DNA from: an uncultured Lachnospiraceae bacterium
GTDB lineage: Bacteria > Bacillota > Clostridia > Lachnospirales > Lachnospiraceae
Direction: 5' to 3'
DNA: 33,200 bases
NCBI GenBank assembly: GCA_905235845.1
Contig: CAJONG010000010.1
Span: forward strand, 1 to 33,200
This document shows, one piece after another, positions 19,639 to 28,329 of the stretch. Under the pieces are notes generated by a model. It saw only the letters and a program-made list of their open reading frames with translations, was not told where the DNA came from and did not search any database. Numbering within the stretch: the stretch's first letter is position 1; each line of letters opens with the position of its first letter. Made by a program: the position numbers and the translations under genes.

Positions 19639-19674
19639 CTTGCAGATATGTGGATTATCGGATAGAATATATGC

Positions 19675-20586
19675 ATGAAAAAAGATCTGACTACATATTA
19701 TGATGACAGACAATACATGCAGTCCGGCGACTTTGAGCTCTATTATTACCATGATACGGTTCCTAACAGCCGTACCGGTCTGCATACACATCAGTACTAT
19801 GAGTTCTATTTTTTTCTTGAGGGACATGCCGAAGCACAGGTCAAGCAGGAACACTATATGCTTAGCTACGGCGATATAATGGTAGTCCCTCCCAAGGTCT
19901 CCCACGGTGTCTTCGTGCATGATTTTGACATCCCCTACAGACGCTTCGATCTGTGGGTAAGTGTACCCTTCTTCAACAGGCTCCTTGCCCTTAATAAGGA
20001 TTACGGATATGCCACGGATATGGCATATAATGAGGACAGACATGTCATCCATACCGACAGGATCACCTTTAATTCTATCCTGTCCAAGCTCTTCTATATA
20101 ATCGAGGAAGAGAAGGGCAACCGTTTCGGACGTACAAGCCAGCTTGTATTAAGCGTATCCGAGCTTGTGCTTACCATAAGCAGACTTGCGCACGAACAGT
20201 TTAACCAGCACAAGATCACTCAGGATGCCCTGTATCAGAATATCTGTGATTATATCGAGCATAATATAGACGAGGATCTGTCCCTTGACAATATTGCCGG
20301 ACACTTCTTCTTAAGCAAGTTTTATATCTCCCATGTATTCAAGGACAATATAGGCATATCCATACACAAATACATCGCCAAAAAAAGGCTCCAACTCTGC
20401 CATGAAGCCATCATGGGAGGGGAGCCTATCTCTCAGGTATATAATAACTACGGATTCGACGATTACTCAAGCTTCTATCGTGCCTTCAAGAAAGAATACG
20501 GTATGTCGCCCAAGGAGCTCGTCCAACGTTCCAAGCTTAATACTTCAGGGGCGATGTCCAGTACCTCTGACCGTACAAATCTGTGA
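19675..20586 (+). CDS. AraC family transcriptional regulator
   Basis: N-terminal cupin (HTHQYYEFYFFLEGHAE...DIMVVPPKVSHGVF) and C-terminal HTH (LSLDNIAGHFFLSKFYISHVFKDNIG...ISQVYNNYGFDDYSSFYRAFKKEYGMSPKEL). Confidence 0.93.
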   Translation: MKKDLTTYYDDRQYMQSGDFELYYYHDTVPNSRTGLHTHQYYEFYFFLEGHAEAQVKQEHYMLSYGDIMVVPPKVSHGVFVHDFDIPYRRFDLWVSVPFFNRLLALNKDYGYATDMAYNEDRHVIHTDRITFNSILSKLFYIIEEEKGNRFGRTSQLVLSVSELVLTISRLAHEQFNQHKITQDALYQNICDYIEHNIDEDLSLDNIAGHFFLSKFYISHVFKDNIGISIHKYIAKKRLQLCHEAIMGGEPISQVYNNYGFDDYSSFYRAFKKEYGMSPKELVQRSKLNTSGAMSSTSDRTNL

Positions 20587-20689
20587 AGCAATAGGTCATA
20601 AGTGCCGTTCCTTCACCCACATCCGTATTGCTTATAAGCATATCTTCCATGTTTGCAGATACGGTAAGCGTATCCCCAGATAATAACTG
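20537..20689 (-). pseudogene. Possible C-terminal remnant of a protein-coding gene
   Basis: 50-codon open stretch without an N-terminal start: QLLSGDTLTVSANMEDMLISNTDVGEGTALMTYCFTDLYGQRYWTSPLKY*; overlaps the 3' end of the AraC gene on the other strand. Confidence 0.35.
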
Positions 20690-20718
20690 TCACTGTATTC
20701 TCTGTCATATGCATCCTG

Positions 20719-20994
20719 TCAGTCGATCAGTATCACTTCAAGCTCCGGACACTCTCTTGATGTGTTCTCGAACATTCTGCGTAATGTCCTGAAGTACTTA
20801 CCAAGTATCGCCTCGGCATCGGAACATCCTGTGAATGTGATATGCCAGTTCCTTCCCTCATCCGTTAGTACATCATGCAATGCATCCAATGTCCCTCCGT
20901 AATACTCCGGAAGAGGAAGCTCTTCTCTTAATACATCATGGAATTCGTCTACCGAATATATATTGCTTAAGTCTATATTGAATTCATTCTCCAT
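20719..20994 (-). CDS. Barstar family protein (barnase inhibitor)
   Basis: MENEFNIDLSNIYSVDEFHDVLREELPLPEYYGGTLDALHDVLTDEG...; barstar-typical LPxYYGxNLDALWD-like motif; start at 20994 favoured by an upstream purine-rich RBS. Confidence 0.92.
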   Translation of the reverse strand: MENEFNIDLSNIYSVDEFHDVLREELPLPEYYGGTLDALHDVLTDEGRNWHITFTGCSDAEAILGKYFRTLRRMFENTSRECPELEVILID

Positions 20995-21010
20995 CCTTTT
21001 TTCCTTCCGT

Positions 21011-21649
21011 TTAACCATCCGTCTTAGGATCACCGTACAACAGCGTGAACGAAGCATAATGATCCGAAGTGTAATATATCAATCCGTCATTGGAATATAT
21101 TATGCGTTTTGCCCCGCGCTTGCTCTTACCAAGCGTATCGATGTCACATTCGTGATACTCTCTTCCGGCAGCATCGGGCAGTAATCCCTCATAATTACCG
21201 AAGTAGTCGCCGCCTATGCACATACCCGGTGCATAAGGTTCAAGGGAACCTCCTTCCCATCCAAGCTTCTCTGCTTCCTTCTTGGTAATGAAATTTGACG
21301 GCAGATGCCCGTATGCATAGATATAGACAGCCACATCCGATGCAGTCGTGTATACCCCGTCCTCTTTAGGCAACACATCCGTATTCGAGGTCTCTTCCTC
21401 TGTAGCCTTATCCCCAGTTGTATCCTCTGTTTCAGCAGATTCGGATTCAGGCCGCTCTGCTACAATGAATTCGGATTCAGGCTGCCCGGATACAACGGAC
21501 TCTGCTTCAACACCCTCAGATACAGTTGGTTCCGCAAGAGTTACATGCTCAGAAGCGGCAGGCTTAGGTTTCCCACAGCCTGCCGTCAGTATACAGATAC
21601 CTGCGAGCAATATGCATATGCTTTTACTTAATCCGTATTTGATATTCAT
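21011..21649 (-). CDS. Barnase-like guanyl-specific ribonuclease with lipoprotein signal peptide
   Basis: N-terminal signal with lipobox LTAGC, Ser/Glu/Thr-rich linker, then LPSNFITKKEAEKLGW...IGGDYFGNYEGLLPDAAGREYHECDID...AKRIIYSNDGLIYYTSDHYASFTLLYG; barnase catalytic Glu, Arg and His positions conserved. Confidence 0.92.
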   Translation of the reverse strand: MNIKYGLSKSICILLAGICILTAGCGKPKPAASEHVTLAEPTVSEGVEAESVVSGQPESEFIVAERPESESAETEDTTGDKATEEETSNTDVLPKEDGVYTTASDVAVYIYAYGHLPSNFITKKEAEKLGWEGGSLEPYAPGMCIGGDYFGNYEGLLPDAAGREYHECDIDTLGKSKRGAKRIIYSNDGLIYYTSDHYASFTLLYGDPKTDG

Positions 21650-21674
21650 ATTTTATGTCATGATAGTACCGGTA

Positions 21675-22991
21675 CTATGAATTCTGCGTCTTTTCCTTAC
21701 GCTCGGTCTTGGTATACAGGAATCTGTCAATGGGAGCCCGCATCTTAACGGATGTCTCCACCAGATATTTTGTTGCCTGCTGCTGTATGGATATATTCTT
21801 CATGGCTCCCTTAAGGATACCGCCTCTGATAAATCCAACGATAAGAGCTACCACGAGACATGCTATGGCAGCTTTGCCTGATATTCCTCCATTACGTCCG
21901 AAGAAGAATACCAACGCAAATAAAATGATGAAAGTAACAACAGTTCCCAGTGCCACCTGTATCCAATATTTGCCCTTATCCACGGGAAGCTCGCCCACCA
22001 TCCTGCCGGACTGGCCGTTAACGGCGAACTGATATGTCTTGCCCTCGAACTGCCCCGACATCATCCATACAGGAAGCATGGCATACTCTGACTTACCACG
22101 GCTTAAGCTTATGCTTTCCGCTTTCTGTGTCACTTCCTCGTAGCCCTTAACCTCATCACGCATCTTGCTTCTGAAGGTATTCTGAACTCTCTCATTGGCT
22201 CTGGGCTCCGAGTCTTTGCTTGTCACATCATATTTGTCAGCCAGATATCCGCTGAAGTAAGCGGCATCATAAGCCACCGCCTTGGACATATCATATGGCT
22301 CTAAGGAATCCATCGTGGCATCATCCATCTGTGTGGCAGCATCCACCGGGATCCTGTCAAAGTCCATCTCACCGCTTCTTTTTAGGCTGTAGTAGTCCTT
22401 CTTCACATAATCCGCCTTGGCATCTGACCATTTCTTATCCTTATGTCCCTCGAAATTAACAAAGCCTTCGGCATGGCACGAAAAAAGCCAGAAAGGAACA
22501 TAAAGCCCCGTTATATTATCTATCCTGTTACCGTTAGCAAAATTGGCAGGAAGAAGCTTCTTACCCTTAATGAATTCCTTAAGCTTACTCTTGGCCGTCT
22601 CCTTATCCACTGCGAAGGGAACAACCACATCCGGCTTATACACACCTTCAAAAGCCTGCTCCACTATGGCCTGATTGCCGCAATAAGGGCATTCAGTCGC
22701 TGCCGTTAAGTCAGTCGCCACCATCTCCGCATTACATGACGGACACTTATATCCCATTATCTTGCCGTTCTCGTCCGTAAGGGTACCCTGGGTGGAATGC
22801 TCCCACGAAAGAGCAGAACCGGTTCCGTTCTCCTTCTCCGCTTCCTCCGCAGCCTTGACCTGTTCCATATCAAAGCTTGCACCGCAGTACTCACATGTCA
22901 TCTCTCCCGTACTTCCCGAGAATCCAAGCTTTGCACCGCAACAGGGGCACTTAAAATTAGTTACATCGCTCATACTTAACTCTCCCTTCAC
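21675..22991 (-). CDS. TFIIB-type zinc-ribbon membrane protein
   Basis: Two zinc ribbons CPCCGAKLGF..CEYCGASF and CPSCNAEM..CPYCGNQ; two C-terminal TM segments; true start possibly MSDVTNF at 22973. Confidence 0.8.
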   Translation of the reverse strand: MKGELSMSDVTNFKCPCCGAKLGFSGSTGEMTCEYCGASFDMEQVKAAEEAEKENGTGSALSWEHSTQGTLTDENGKIMGYKCPSCNAEMVATDLTAATECPYCGNQAIVEQAFEGVYKPDVVVPFAVDKETAKSKLKEFIKGKKLLPANFANGNRIDNITGLYVPFWLFSCHAEGFVNFEGHKDKKWSDAKADYVKKDYYSLKRSGEMDFDRIPVDAATQMDDATMDSLEPYDMSKAVAYDAAYFSGYLADKYDVTSKDSEPRANERVQNTFRSKMRDEVKGYEEVTQKAESISLSRGKSEYAMLPVWMMSGQFEGKTYQFAVNGQSGRMVGELPVDKGKYWIQVALGTVVTFIILFALVFFFGRNGGISGKAAIACLVVALIVGFIRGGILKGAMKNISIQQQATKYLVETSVKMRAPIDRFLYTKTERKEKTQNS

Positions 22992-22999
22992 ACTTTTTA

Positions 23000-23173
23000 C
23001 TAAATCTGATGTCTTACTACAGCGTATTCATCGCCGTTCTTATAAAAAGGACACTCCTTATGCCCACCGGATATGAACCGGTAATAATCATCCTCATCCA
23101 TATCCACGGAGCAGTAGTACTCCTCGTCCTCTTCATCATATTCATTATATGCGCAATCATCACATCCGGCCAT
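23000..23173 (-). CDS. Small acidic Cys-containing protein (DUF6472-like)
   Basis: 57 aa not in the ORF track: MAGCDDCAYNEYDEEDEEYYCSVDMDEDDYYRFISGGHKECPFYKNGDEYAVVRHQI*. Confidence 0.8.
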   Translation of the reverse strand: MAGCDDCAYNEYDEEDEEYYCSVDMDEDDYYRFISGGHKECPFYKNGDEYAVVRHQI

Positions 23174-23204
23174 CGTCTCACCTTATCTCACGGAGCCTGC
23201 CAAT

Positions 23205-24365
23205 CTATATCTGTTCCTCTACCGGCGATTCATAACCGTACTTAACCGCTGTCATGACCTTATCGAAGGAATCCAGAAGCTCATTGACCTCGAATTCCTT
23301 TAGGTTAAAATTATTGGTTCCGATAGACACCGACAGCTTATATGGCTTCCCTGATGTTCGGTTGTATGCTTCAATGGCATTCAAAACAGCGAACCTGCAA
23401 TTCGAAAGCGTTTCTTCGGAAAAGGAATCCATCAGGATAAAAAATCTGTCCGCAGTTATCCTCATGACCGCCCCGGATGACCTGACAATATCCGCTAAAA
23501 AGCCCGCAAAGGTTATAAGAAGCTTATCTCCCTCCGAATGACCGTATTCGTCATTGATCTGTCTGAAACCGTCAATATCTAACATCATGCCGGAGAAATC
23601 CCCCGAATGATCCTTGCGAAGAGATTCCTTGACGTTATCAAAATAATACCGATTATATACACCGGTAAGTCTGTCGGTTACTATGCATTCATTCTTAAGT
23701 CCGATGACGAGTCCGCCCACGGATATTCCCACACAGGGCCATATAAGTGATACCCCGTAGGACAGCCCCTGAACAAGCGACCCTATGCCGATAGGAACTA
23801 TGAAAAACCACAGGGGAATATACTTACGTGCCCTTCCGTGATGCTTTGCTTTCAGGAATATGATAATACCGTCGAATAAAAGCACCACCTCCATGGTCAG
23901 ATATACCCAGAAGAAGAAGCGCCTGCTATATACATTATCATCACTTACATCAAATACGATCGGTACAAACAGATTAACCAGAAGAAGAAGTGCTTCAAAC
24001 GCACACAGAATGTATATAAGGTTAATATGAATCGTCGATATGCGTTCATTGATATACTTATATACGATCGCTACAAAGCATGGACCTATAATGATATTGA
24101 GCAGATAGAGAAGGGAATTACCGGCATATACCAAGAAAAAATTGCCCCATCCCGGTCTTCCGTCCGCCCAAAAAACAAGCGGATCAAGTATACATCCCAA
24201 AAGGACCGAGATTATCATCACCTGTAGGATTATACTTGTCAGTCTTCTGGTATGTATCTTCCATCCTCTGTAAAACAGAAGCATGATCATCATAAGTATG
24301 CCTATGAGATTGGTCATATAGATTGACGTCAGATTGATCGATTCATTCATGATCATATACCCCAC
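23205..24365 (-). CDS. Membrane GGDEF-domain protein with degenerate signature
   Basis: Multiple N-terminal TM helices, then LTGVYNRYYFDN, LDIDGFRQINDEYGHSEGDKLL; GGDEF position reads TADRF. Confidence 0.88.
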   Translation of the reverse strand: MGYMIMNESINLTSIYMTNLIGILMMIMLLFYRGWKIHTRRLTSIILQVMIISVLLGCILDPLVFWADGRPGWGNFFLVYAGNSLLYLLNIIIGPCFVAIVYKYINERISTIHINLIYILCAFEALLLLVNLFVPIVFDVSDDNVYSRRFFFWVYLTMEVVLLFDGIIIFLKAKHHGRARKYIPLWFFIVPIGIGSLVQGLSYGVSLIWPCVGISVGGLVIGLKNECIVTDRLTGVYNRYYFDNVKESLRKDHSGDFSGMMLDIDGFRQINDEYGHSEGDKLLITFAGFLADIVRSSGAVMRITADRFFILMDSFSEETLSNCRFAVLNAIEAYNRTSGKPYKLSVSIGTNNFNLKEFEVNELLDSFDKVMTAVKYGYESPVEEQI

Positions 24366-24502
24366 ATATCTTAAAATAGCCGCATTACATCAAAATGCCG
24401 TTAACGATTACTGACCCTGTACGAACTACACCATGATAGATAATTATATAGCATATTCAATACAATATCCAGTAAAAATAAGATATGGTATAATAAAATA
24501 AT

Positions 24503-25996
24503 ATGATATACATAACCGTTAATGACGAAAGTTTCATATATGATGTTCATTCTCTCTTCAAGGCCTTTTATCCCGCAGAAGATATAAGGGTCATTCCCGA
24601 AGATAAAGAGGGGCCGAAGGATACTGAGCCGCGGTTTAAGGTATATGCCGGAAAGGACAAAATATCCGTTAGGGAATGCATACCTGACAGCTATTCCCAT
24701 GAGATAACCGTTGATAAATGGCTAAGTGATGACAGATCTGTCTATAAAAGTGAACTGAAGAGACAGATATACAATGCCCTCTCTGATTATTCGGGACATA
24801 CTCTTCCATGGGGAACTCTTACGGGCATTCGCCCTACCAAGCTTGCCATGAGCTGTCTGGACAGAGGCCTTGATGAAGAAGAAGCTGTCTCTTACATGAA
24901 GGATTACTATCTCTGCTCCGATAGTAAGTCACATCTTGCCACGGATATCGCAGCAAGGGAGCGAACGATCATGCAAAGTATCGCAGCAGAACCGTCCGGA
25001 CTTGCTAAAGGCTACAGCCTGTATATAGGCATCCCATTCTGTCCGAGCAGATGCCTGTACTGTTCTTTCATGTCCTATCCCATCGCTTCTTACGAAAAGG
25101 CGGTCGACCTCTATATGGAAGCCCTGAAAAAGGAGATAGACTATGTAGCCTCAGCTTTTGCCGGAAGGAGACTTGACAGCATATATATAGGCGGAGGAAC
25201 CCCGACCACGTTAAGTGCCGTGCAGTTATCCGGGCTTATAAGCTATGTGAGGGATAATATCGATATATCCGCCTTAAGGGAATTCACTGTGGAGGCAGGA
25301 AGGGCCGATTCCATAGACAGAGAGAAGCTAAGCGTATTAAAGGAACTGGGAGTCGACAGGATATCCGTCAATCCCCAGACCTTCAACGAAGAGACACTTA
25401 AGCTTATAGGCAGGAAAGCCACTGCCGCCCAGACCATTGACGCTTATTATCTTGCAAGGGAAGCAGGCTTTGACAATATCAATATGGACATTATTCTGGG
25501 ACTTCCGGGAGAATCCATGGAGGATATAAGATATACTCTTAAAAAAGTGTCTGAACTTAAGCCCGATGACCTTACAGTGCATTCTCTTGCTGTAAAGCGC
25601 GGAAGCAGACTCTCAGAGATGCTTATGGAATCAAAGGATACCGATAGTATGCTGCGTAACACGGACATTGATTATGAGATGGCAATGGAACTTACCGAAG
25701 AGACGGCAATGTCCATCGGTCTTAGACCATACTATCTCTACAGGCAGAAAAATATAAGCGGTAATCTGGAGAATACGGGATATGCAGCGACAGGCCGCGA
25801 AGGGATATACAATATCCTTATGATGGAAGAGGTTCAGGATATAGTAGCCTGCGGCGCAGGTACAGTATCCAAGCATGTTGCGATACAGTCTGACGGCAGT
25901 GCTCTGATCACCCGATGCGATACCCACAAGGATCTGAAGCTCTATATCAATGATATAGACATGATGATAGAACGCAAGAAGAAAATGTATGCCTGA
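24503..25996 (+). CDS. hemZ: Coproporphyrinogen dehydrogenase HemZ (radical SAM)
   Basis: 497 aa; YIGIPFCPSRCLYCSFMSYPI CxxxCxxC cluster motif, YIGGGTPTTLSA, TVEAGRADSI, INPQT-like VNPQTFN. Confidence 0.93.
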   Translation: MIYITVNDESFIYDVHSLFKAFYPAEDIRVIPEDKEGPKDTEPRFKVYAGKDKISVRECIPDSYSHEITVDKWLSDDRSVYKSELKRQIYNALSDYSGHTLPWGTLTGIRPTKLAMSCLDRGLDEEEAVSYMKDYYLCSDSKSHLATDIAARERTIMQSIAAEPSGLAKGYSLYIGIPFCPSRCLYCSFMSYPIASYEKAVDLYMEALKKEIDYVASAFAGRRLDSIYIGGGTPTTLSAVQLSGLISYVRDNIDISALREFTVEAGRADSIDREKLSVLKELGVDRISVNPQTFNEETLKLIGRKATAAQTIDAYYLAREAGFDNINMDIILGLPGESMEDIRYTLKKVSELKPDDLTVHSLAVKRGSRLSEMLMESKDTDSMLRNTDIDYEMAMELTEETAMSIGLRPYYLYRQKNISGNLENTGYAATGREGIYNILMMEEVQDIVACGAGTVSKHVAIQSDGSALITRCDTHKDLKLYINDIDMMIERKKKMYA

Positions 25997-26018
25997 TGAC
26001 TACTGCGTCAGGCATTTT
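25989..26018. terminator. Bidirectional terminator shared by hemZ and the converging MBL hydrolase gene
   Basis: ATGCCTGA / TCAGGCAT 8-bp stem followed by TTTT; stem includes the hemZ stop codon; mirrored A-tract on the other side. Confidence 0.65.
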
Positions 26019-26650
26019 CATCTCACCGGCCAGAAGGGATTATACTGCCTCTCATGACCTATGGTGGTCTGATCTCCGTGTCCCGGGTAGACCTTAGTCT
26101 CATCGGGAAGAGGCGCTAACTTCTCTTCTATGGAATGAGTAAGCTTACTCATACTTCCCGTAGGAAGATCCGTACGTCCCACACTTTCATTAAAAAGCGT
26201 ATCTCCGCTTATAAGTATGCCCTCATCCTTAATGTAATAGCAGCACGAACCCTTGGTGTGTCCGGGAGTCGCAAGTACCTGTATCTTAAATCCGTTAAGC
26301 TCTAATACATCCCCATCCTTAACATAGTTATTGACCTTCACGGTGCATGCCCTGCCTGCGGCCTCTGAAGAATTAAGCATGGCATCTTCAAGCACCTCCT
26401 GCTCCAGATCAAGCGCATACACGGGAGCGCTCGTAAGGCTTCTTAGCTTAGAGCATCCCCATATGTGATCAAAATGCCCGTGAGTTAAGAGTATATGCGT
26501 CACATTAAAGCCCTTATCCTTAAGAACCTCATATATATAGTCCCCTCTGTCCGCGGGGTCTATGAATATGCAGTCGCTCTGTCCTTCATGATATATGAAG
26601 TAACAATTGGTGGCACATACACTAAGTACTATTCTTCCTATCTTCAACAT
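26018..26650 (-). CDS. MBL fold metallo-hydrolase (glyoxalase II-like)
   Basis: LLTHGHFDHIWG, TPGHTKGSCCYYI, SGDTLFNESVGRTDLP. Confidence 0.93.
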   Translation of the reverse strand: MLKIGRIVLSVCATNCYFIYHEGQSDCIFIDPADRGDYIYEVLKDKGFNVTHILLTHGHFDHIWGCSKLRSLTSAPVYALDLEQEVLEDAMLNSSEAAGRACTVKVNNYVKDGDVLELNGFKIQVLATPGHTKGSCCYYIKDEGILISGDTLFNESVGRTDLPTGSMSKLTHSIEEKLAPLPDETKVYPGHGDQTTIGHERQYNPFWPVR

Positions 26651-26712
26651 GATCTTAATTCTCCCATGATCCGCTATCGCCTGCCATGATCTGCTCAGAC
26701 CGGACCCTGCAT

Positions 26713-27207
26713 TTAACCTGTCCTTCTCTCGATATCTATAATTCCCTGAATGGAATTAAGCTTCTCTATTATCCTGTTAAGCTCTTCTCTTCCCTTGGTC
26801 TCAAAGGAAAGCATCATGGTACATACACCCTGCTTGCTGACCCTTGTATTAAGCGAGGTGATGCTTATATTCTTCTCCGTAAGTGCCCTTGATACATCCA
26901 CCAAAAGCCCGTTGCGGTTATTGGCATATATGACGATCTCGGCCTGATACATACTGTTATCATCCACCGCATCATCCTGCCACTCGGCATCAATTAACCT
27001 CACACGCTCCGATTCCGTAAGGCTTAGGATATTGATACAGTCATTACGATGGATGGATATGCCTCTGCCTCTTGTGACAAAGCCCACGATCTCATCACCC
27101 GGAAGGGGATTACAGCACTTGGAGAATCTGACAGACACATCATGTACCCCCTTGACGACGATACCGCTGCTGTTCTTGTCATTATTCTTCTTGGCCTTGG
27201 CTGCTGC
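26713..27207 (-). CDS. C-terminal fragment of a RelA/SpoT-family (p)ppGpp synthetase/hydrolase, truncated at the assembly junction
   Basis: GIVVKGVHDVSVRFSKCCNPLPGDEIVGFVTRGRGISIHRNDCINI and ACT domain QAEIVIYANNRNGLLVDVSRALTEKNISITSLNTRVS; no synthetase or hydrolase domain present. Confidence 0.9.
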   Translation of the reverse strand, partial: AAAKAKKNNDKNSSGIVVKGVHDVSVRFSKCCNPLPGDEIVGFVTRGRGISIHRNDCINILSLTESERVRLIDAEWQDDAVDDNSMYQAEIVIYANNRNGLLVDVSRALTEKNISITSLNTRVSKQGVCTMMLSFETKGREELNRIIEKLNSIQGIIDIERRTG

Positions 27208-27600
27208 ATCGGCTATTATCTCCGACACCTTGCGTTTCGACTGGTAGGAACGTCGCAGATAGGGTGCCTTCAACACCACCGAAGTGCCTTTGGCTTTCAA
27301 CAGGGTGGTATAAGGCGAATATTTTTCCGTGTCGAGATAGAAGTAGCTCGAACGGTCGCGGTTGTTGTGAAACGAGATGGGAGCCAAGTCGTTAAGGTAG
27401 TTTAGGAATTGCAGGCCTACCGGCTTGTCGCGTCCGAGGTCGCGGTTGATGACCTCGATGCTTTCGGCATCGGCCCGCTGTCCGAGCATCATACGCGCAG
27501 GGTCGCCGGGCAGGATATTGAAAAGGAAAAACACCAGAGTGACAACCCCCAGTATAACAAGAAGTCCGTAGAGCAGCCGTTTTAGAGTATAGCGAAGCAT
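27208..27600 (-). CDS. N-terminal fragment of a DppB/OppB-type ABC transporter permease, truncated at the assembly junction
   Basis: MLRYTLKRLLYGLLVILGVVTLVFFLFNILPGDPARMMLGQRAD...APYLRRSYQSKRKVSEIIAD; remaining TM helices and EAA loop absent. Confidence 0.88.
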
Positions 27601-27601
27601 T

Positions 27602-28294
27602 TTATCTTAATCCTCTTACGGTTGATTTCTTGGCTACAAAATCTTTGAGATAAAACGGCTCATAGTAGGCCACATCCTCGGTCTTGCCATCACGCAGCCG
27701 TGCTTCGGCTATCGGGAGCATGTGTACCGCCGAGATACGGTAAGCTGTGTCGAACCGTGCGTTAGGGTGTGCTCCCAAGACGTCACGACACTTTTCGGCC
27801 CCGTCGCCGACGAAAACCACTGACCCAGAGTCGAGCCACCGATCGTAAATGCCGGCTTCGATTATGTCAGCTGCAACGGTCTTTTCCTCGCTGAGCGCAG
27901 AATTGTAGATGGCGGTGTAGCACTCCATGCGCCGTGCATCAATCATAGGGCAGACCAATCCGCCGTAGTCGGGATGCAGCTGATAGTAGCCAGCGGCCAT
28001 GTTTTCAAGCGTCGGCACCGCTATGAGCGGTATATTCAAACCATAGCACAATCCCTTGGCTCCACTCACACCGATACGCAGACCCGTGTAGCTGCCAGGA
28101 CCGCCACTTACGCATACGGCGGTCAGGTCGGAAGGTTTGAGACCCGTCTCGTCAAACAACTCGCCAACAAACACATTCATCTTGGAGCTGTGCGCGTTGG
28201 GTTGGTCAGTTTCTCGTTTGGCGGCTATGTGCCCGTCTGCACCAAGCGCGACCGAGCAAACGGTTGTGGCCGTTTCGATTAGCAGTATCGCCAT
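27602..28294 (-). CDS. tsaB: tRNA threonylcarbamoyladenosine biosynthesis protein TsaB
   Basis: MAILLIETATTVCSVAL, VCVSGGPGSYTGLRIGVSGAKGLCY. Confidence 0.95.
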   Translation of the reverse strand: MAILLIETATTVCSVALGADGHIAAKRETDQPNAHSSKMNVFVGELFDETGLKPSDLTAVCVSGGPGSYTGLRIGVSGAKGLCYGLNIPLIAVPTLENMAAGYYQLHPDYGGLVCPMIDARRMECYTAIYNSALSEEKTVAADIIEAGIYDRWLDSGSVVFVGDGAEKCRDVLGAHPNARFDTAYRISAVHMLPIAEARLRDGKTEDVAYYEPFYLKDFVAKKSTVRGLR

Positions 28295-28329
28295 GTTTTT
28301 TCTGTTCGTTTTCCGGTTTTGTTTCGGTT

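Noticed and set aside
1-27200. Very frequent CTTAAG hexamer
   Set aside because: Explained by Leu-Lys codon usage (CTT AAG) and its palindromic nature in this genome rather than a dedicated motif.
26713-27600. A novel permease-RelA fusion protein
   Set aside because: Both partners are truncated mid-domain at one point, coincident with a taxonomic switch; an assembly chimera is far more likely than a functional fusion.
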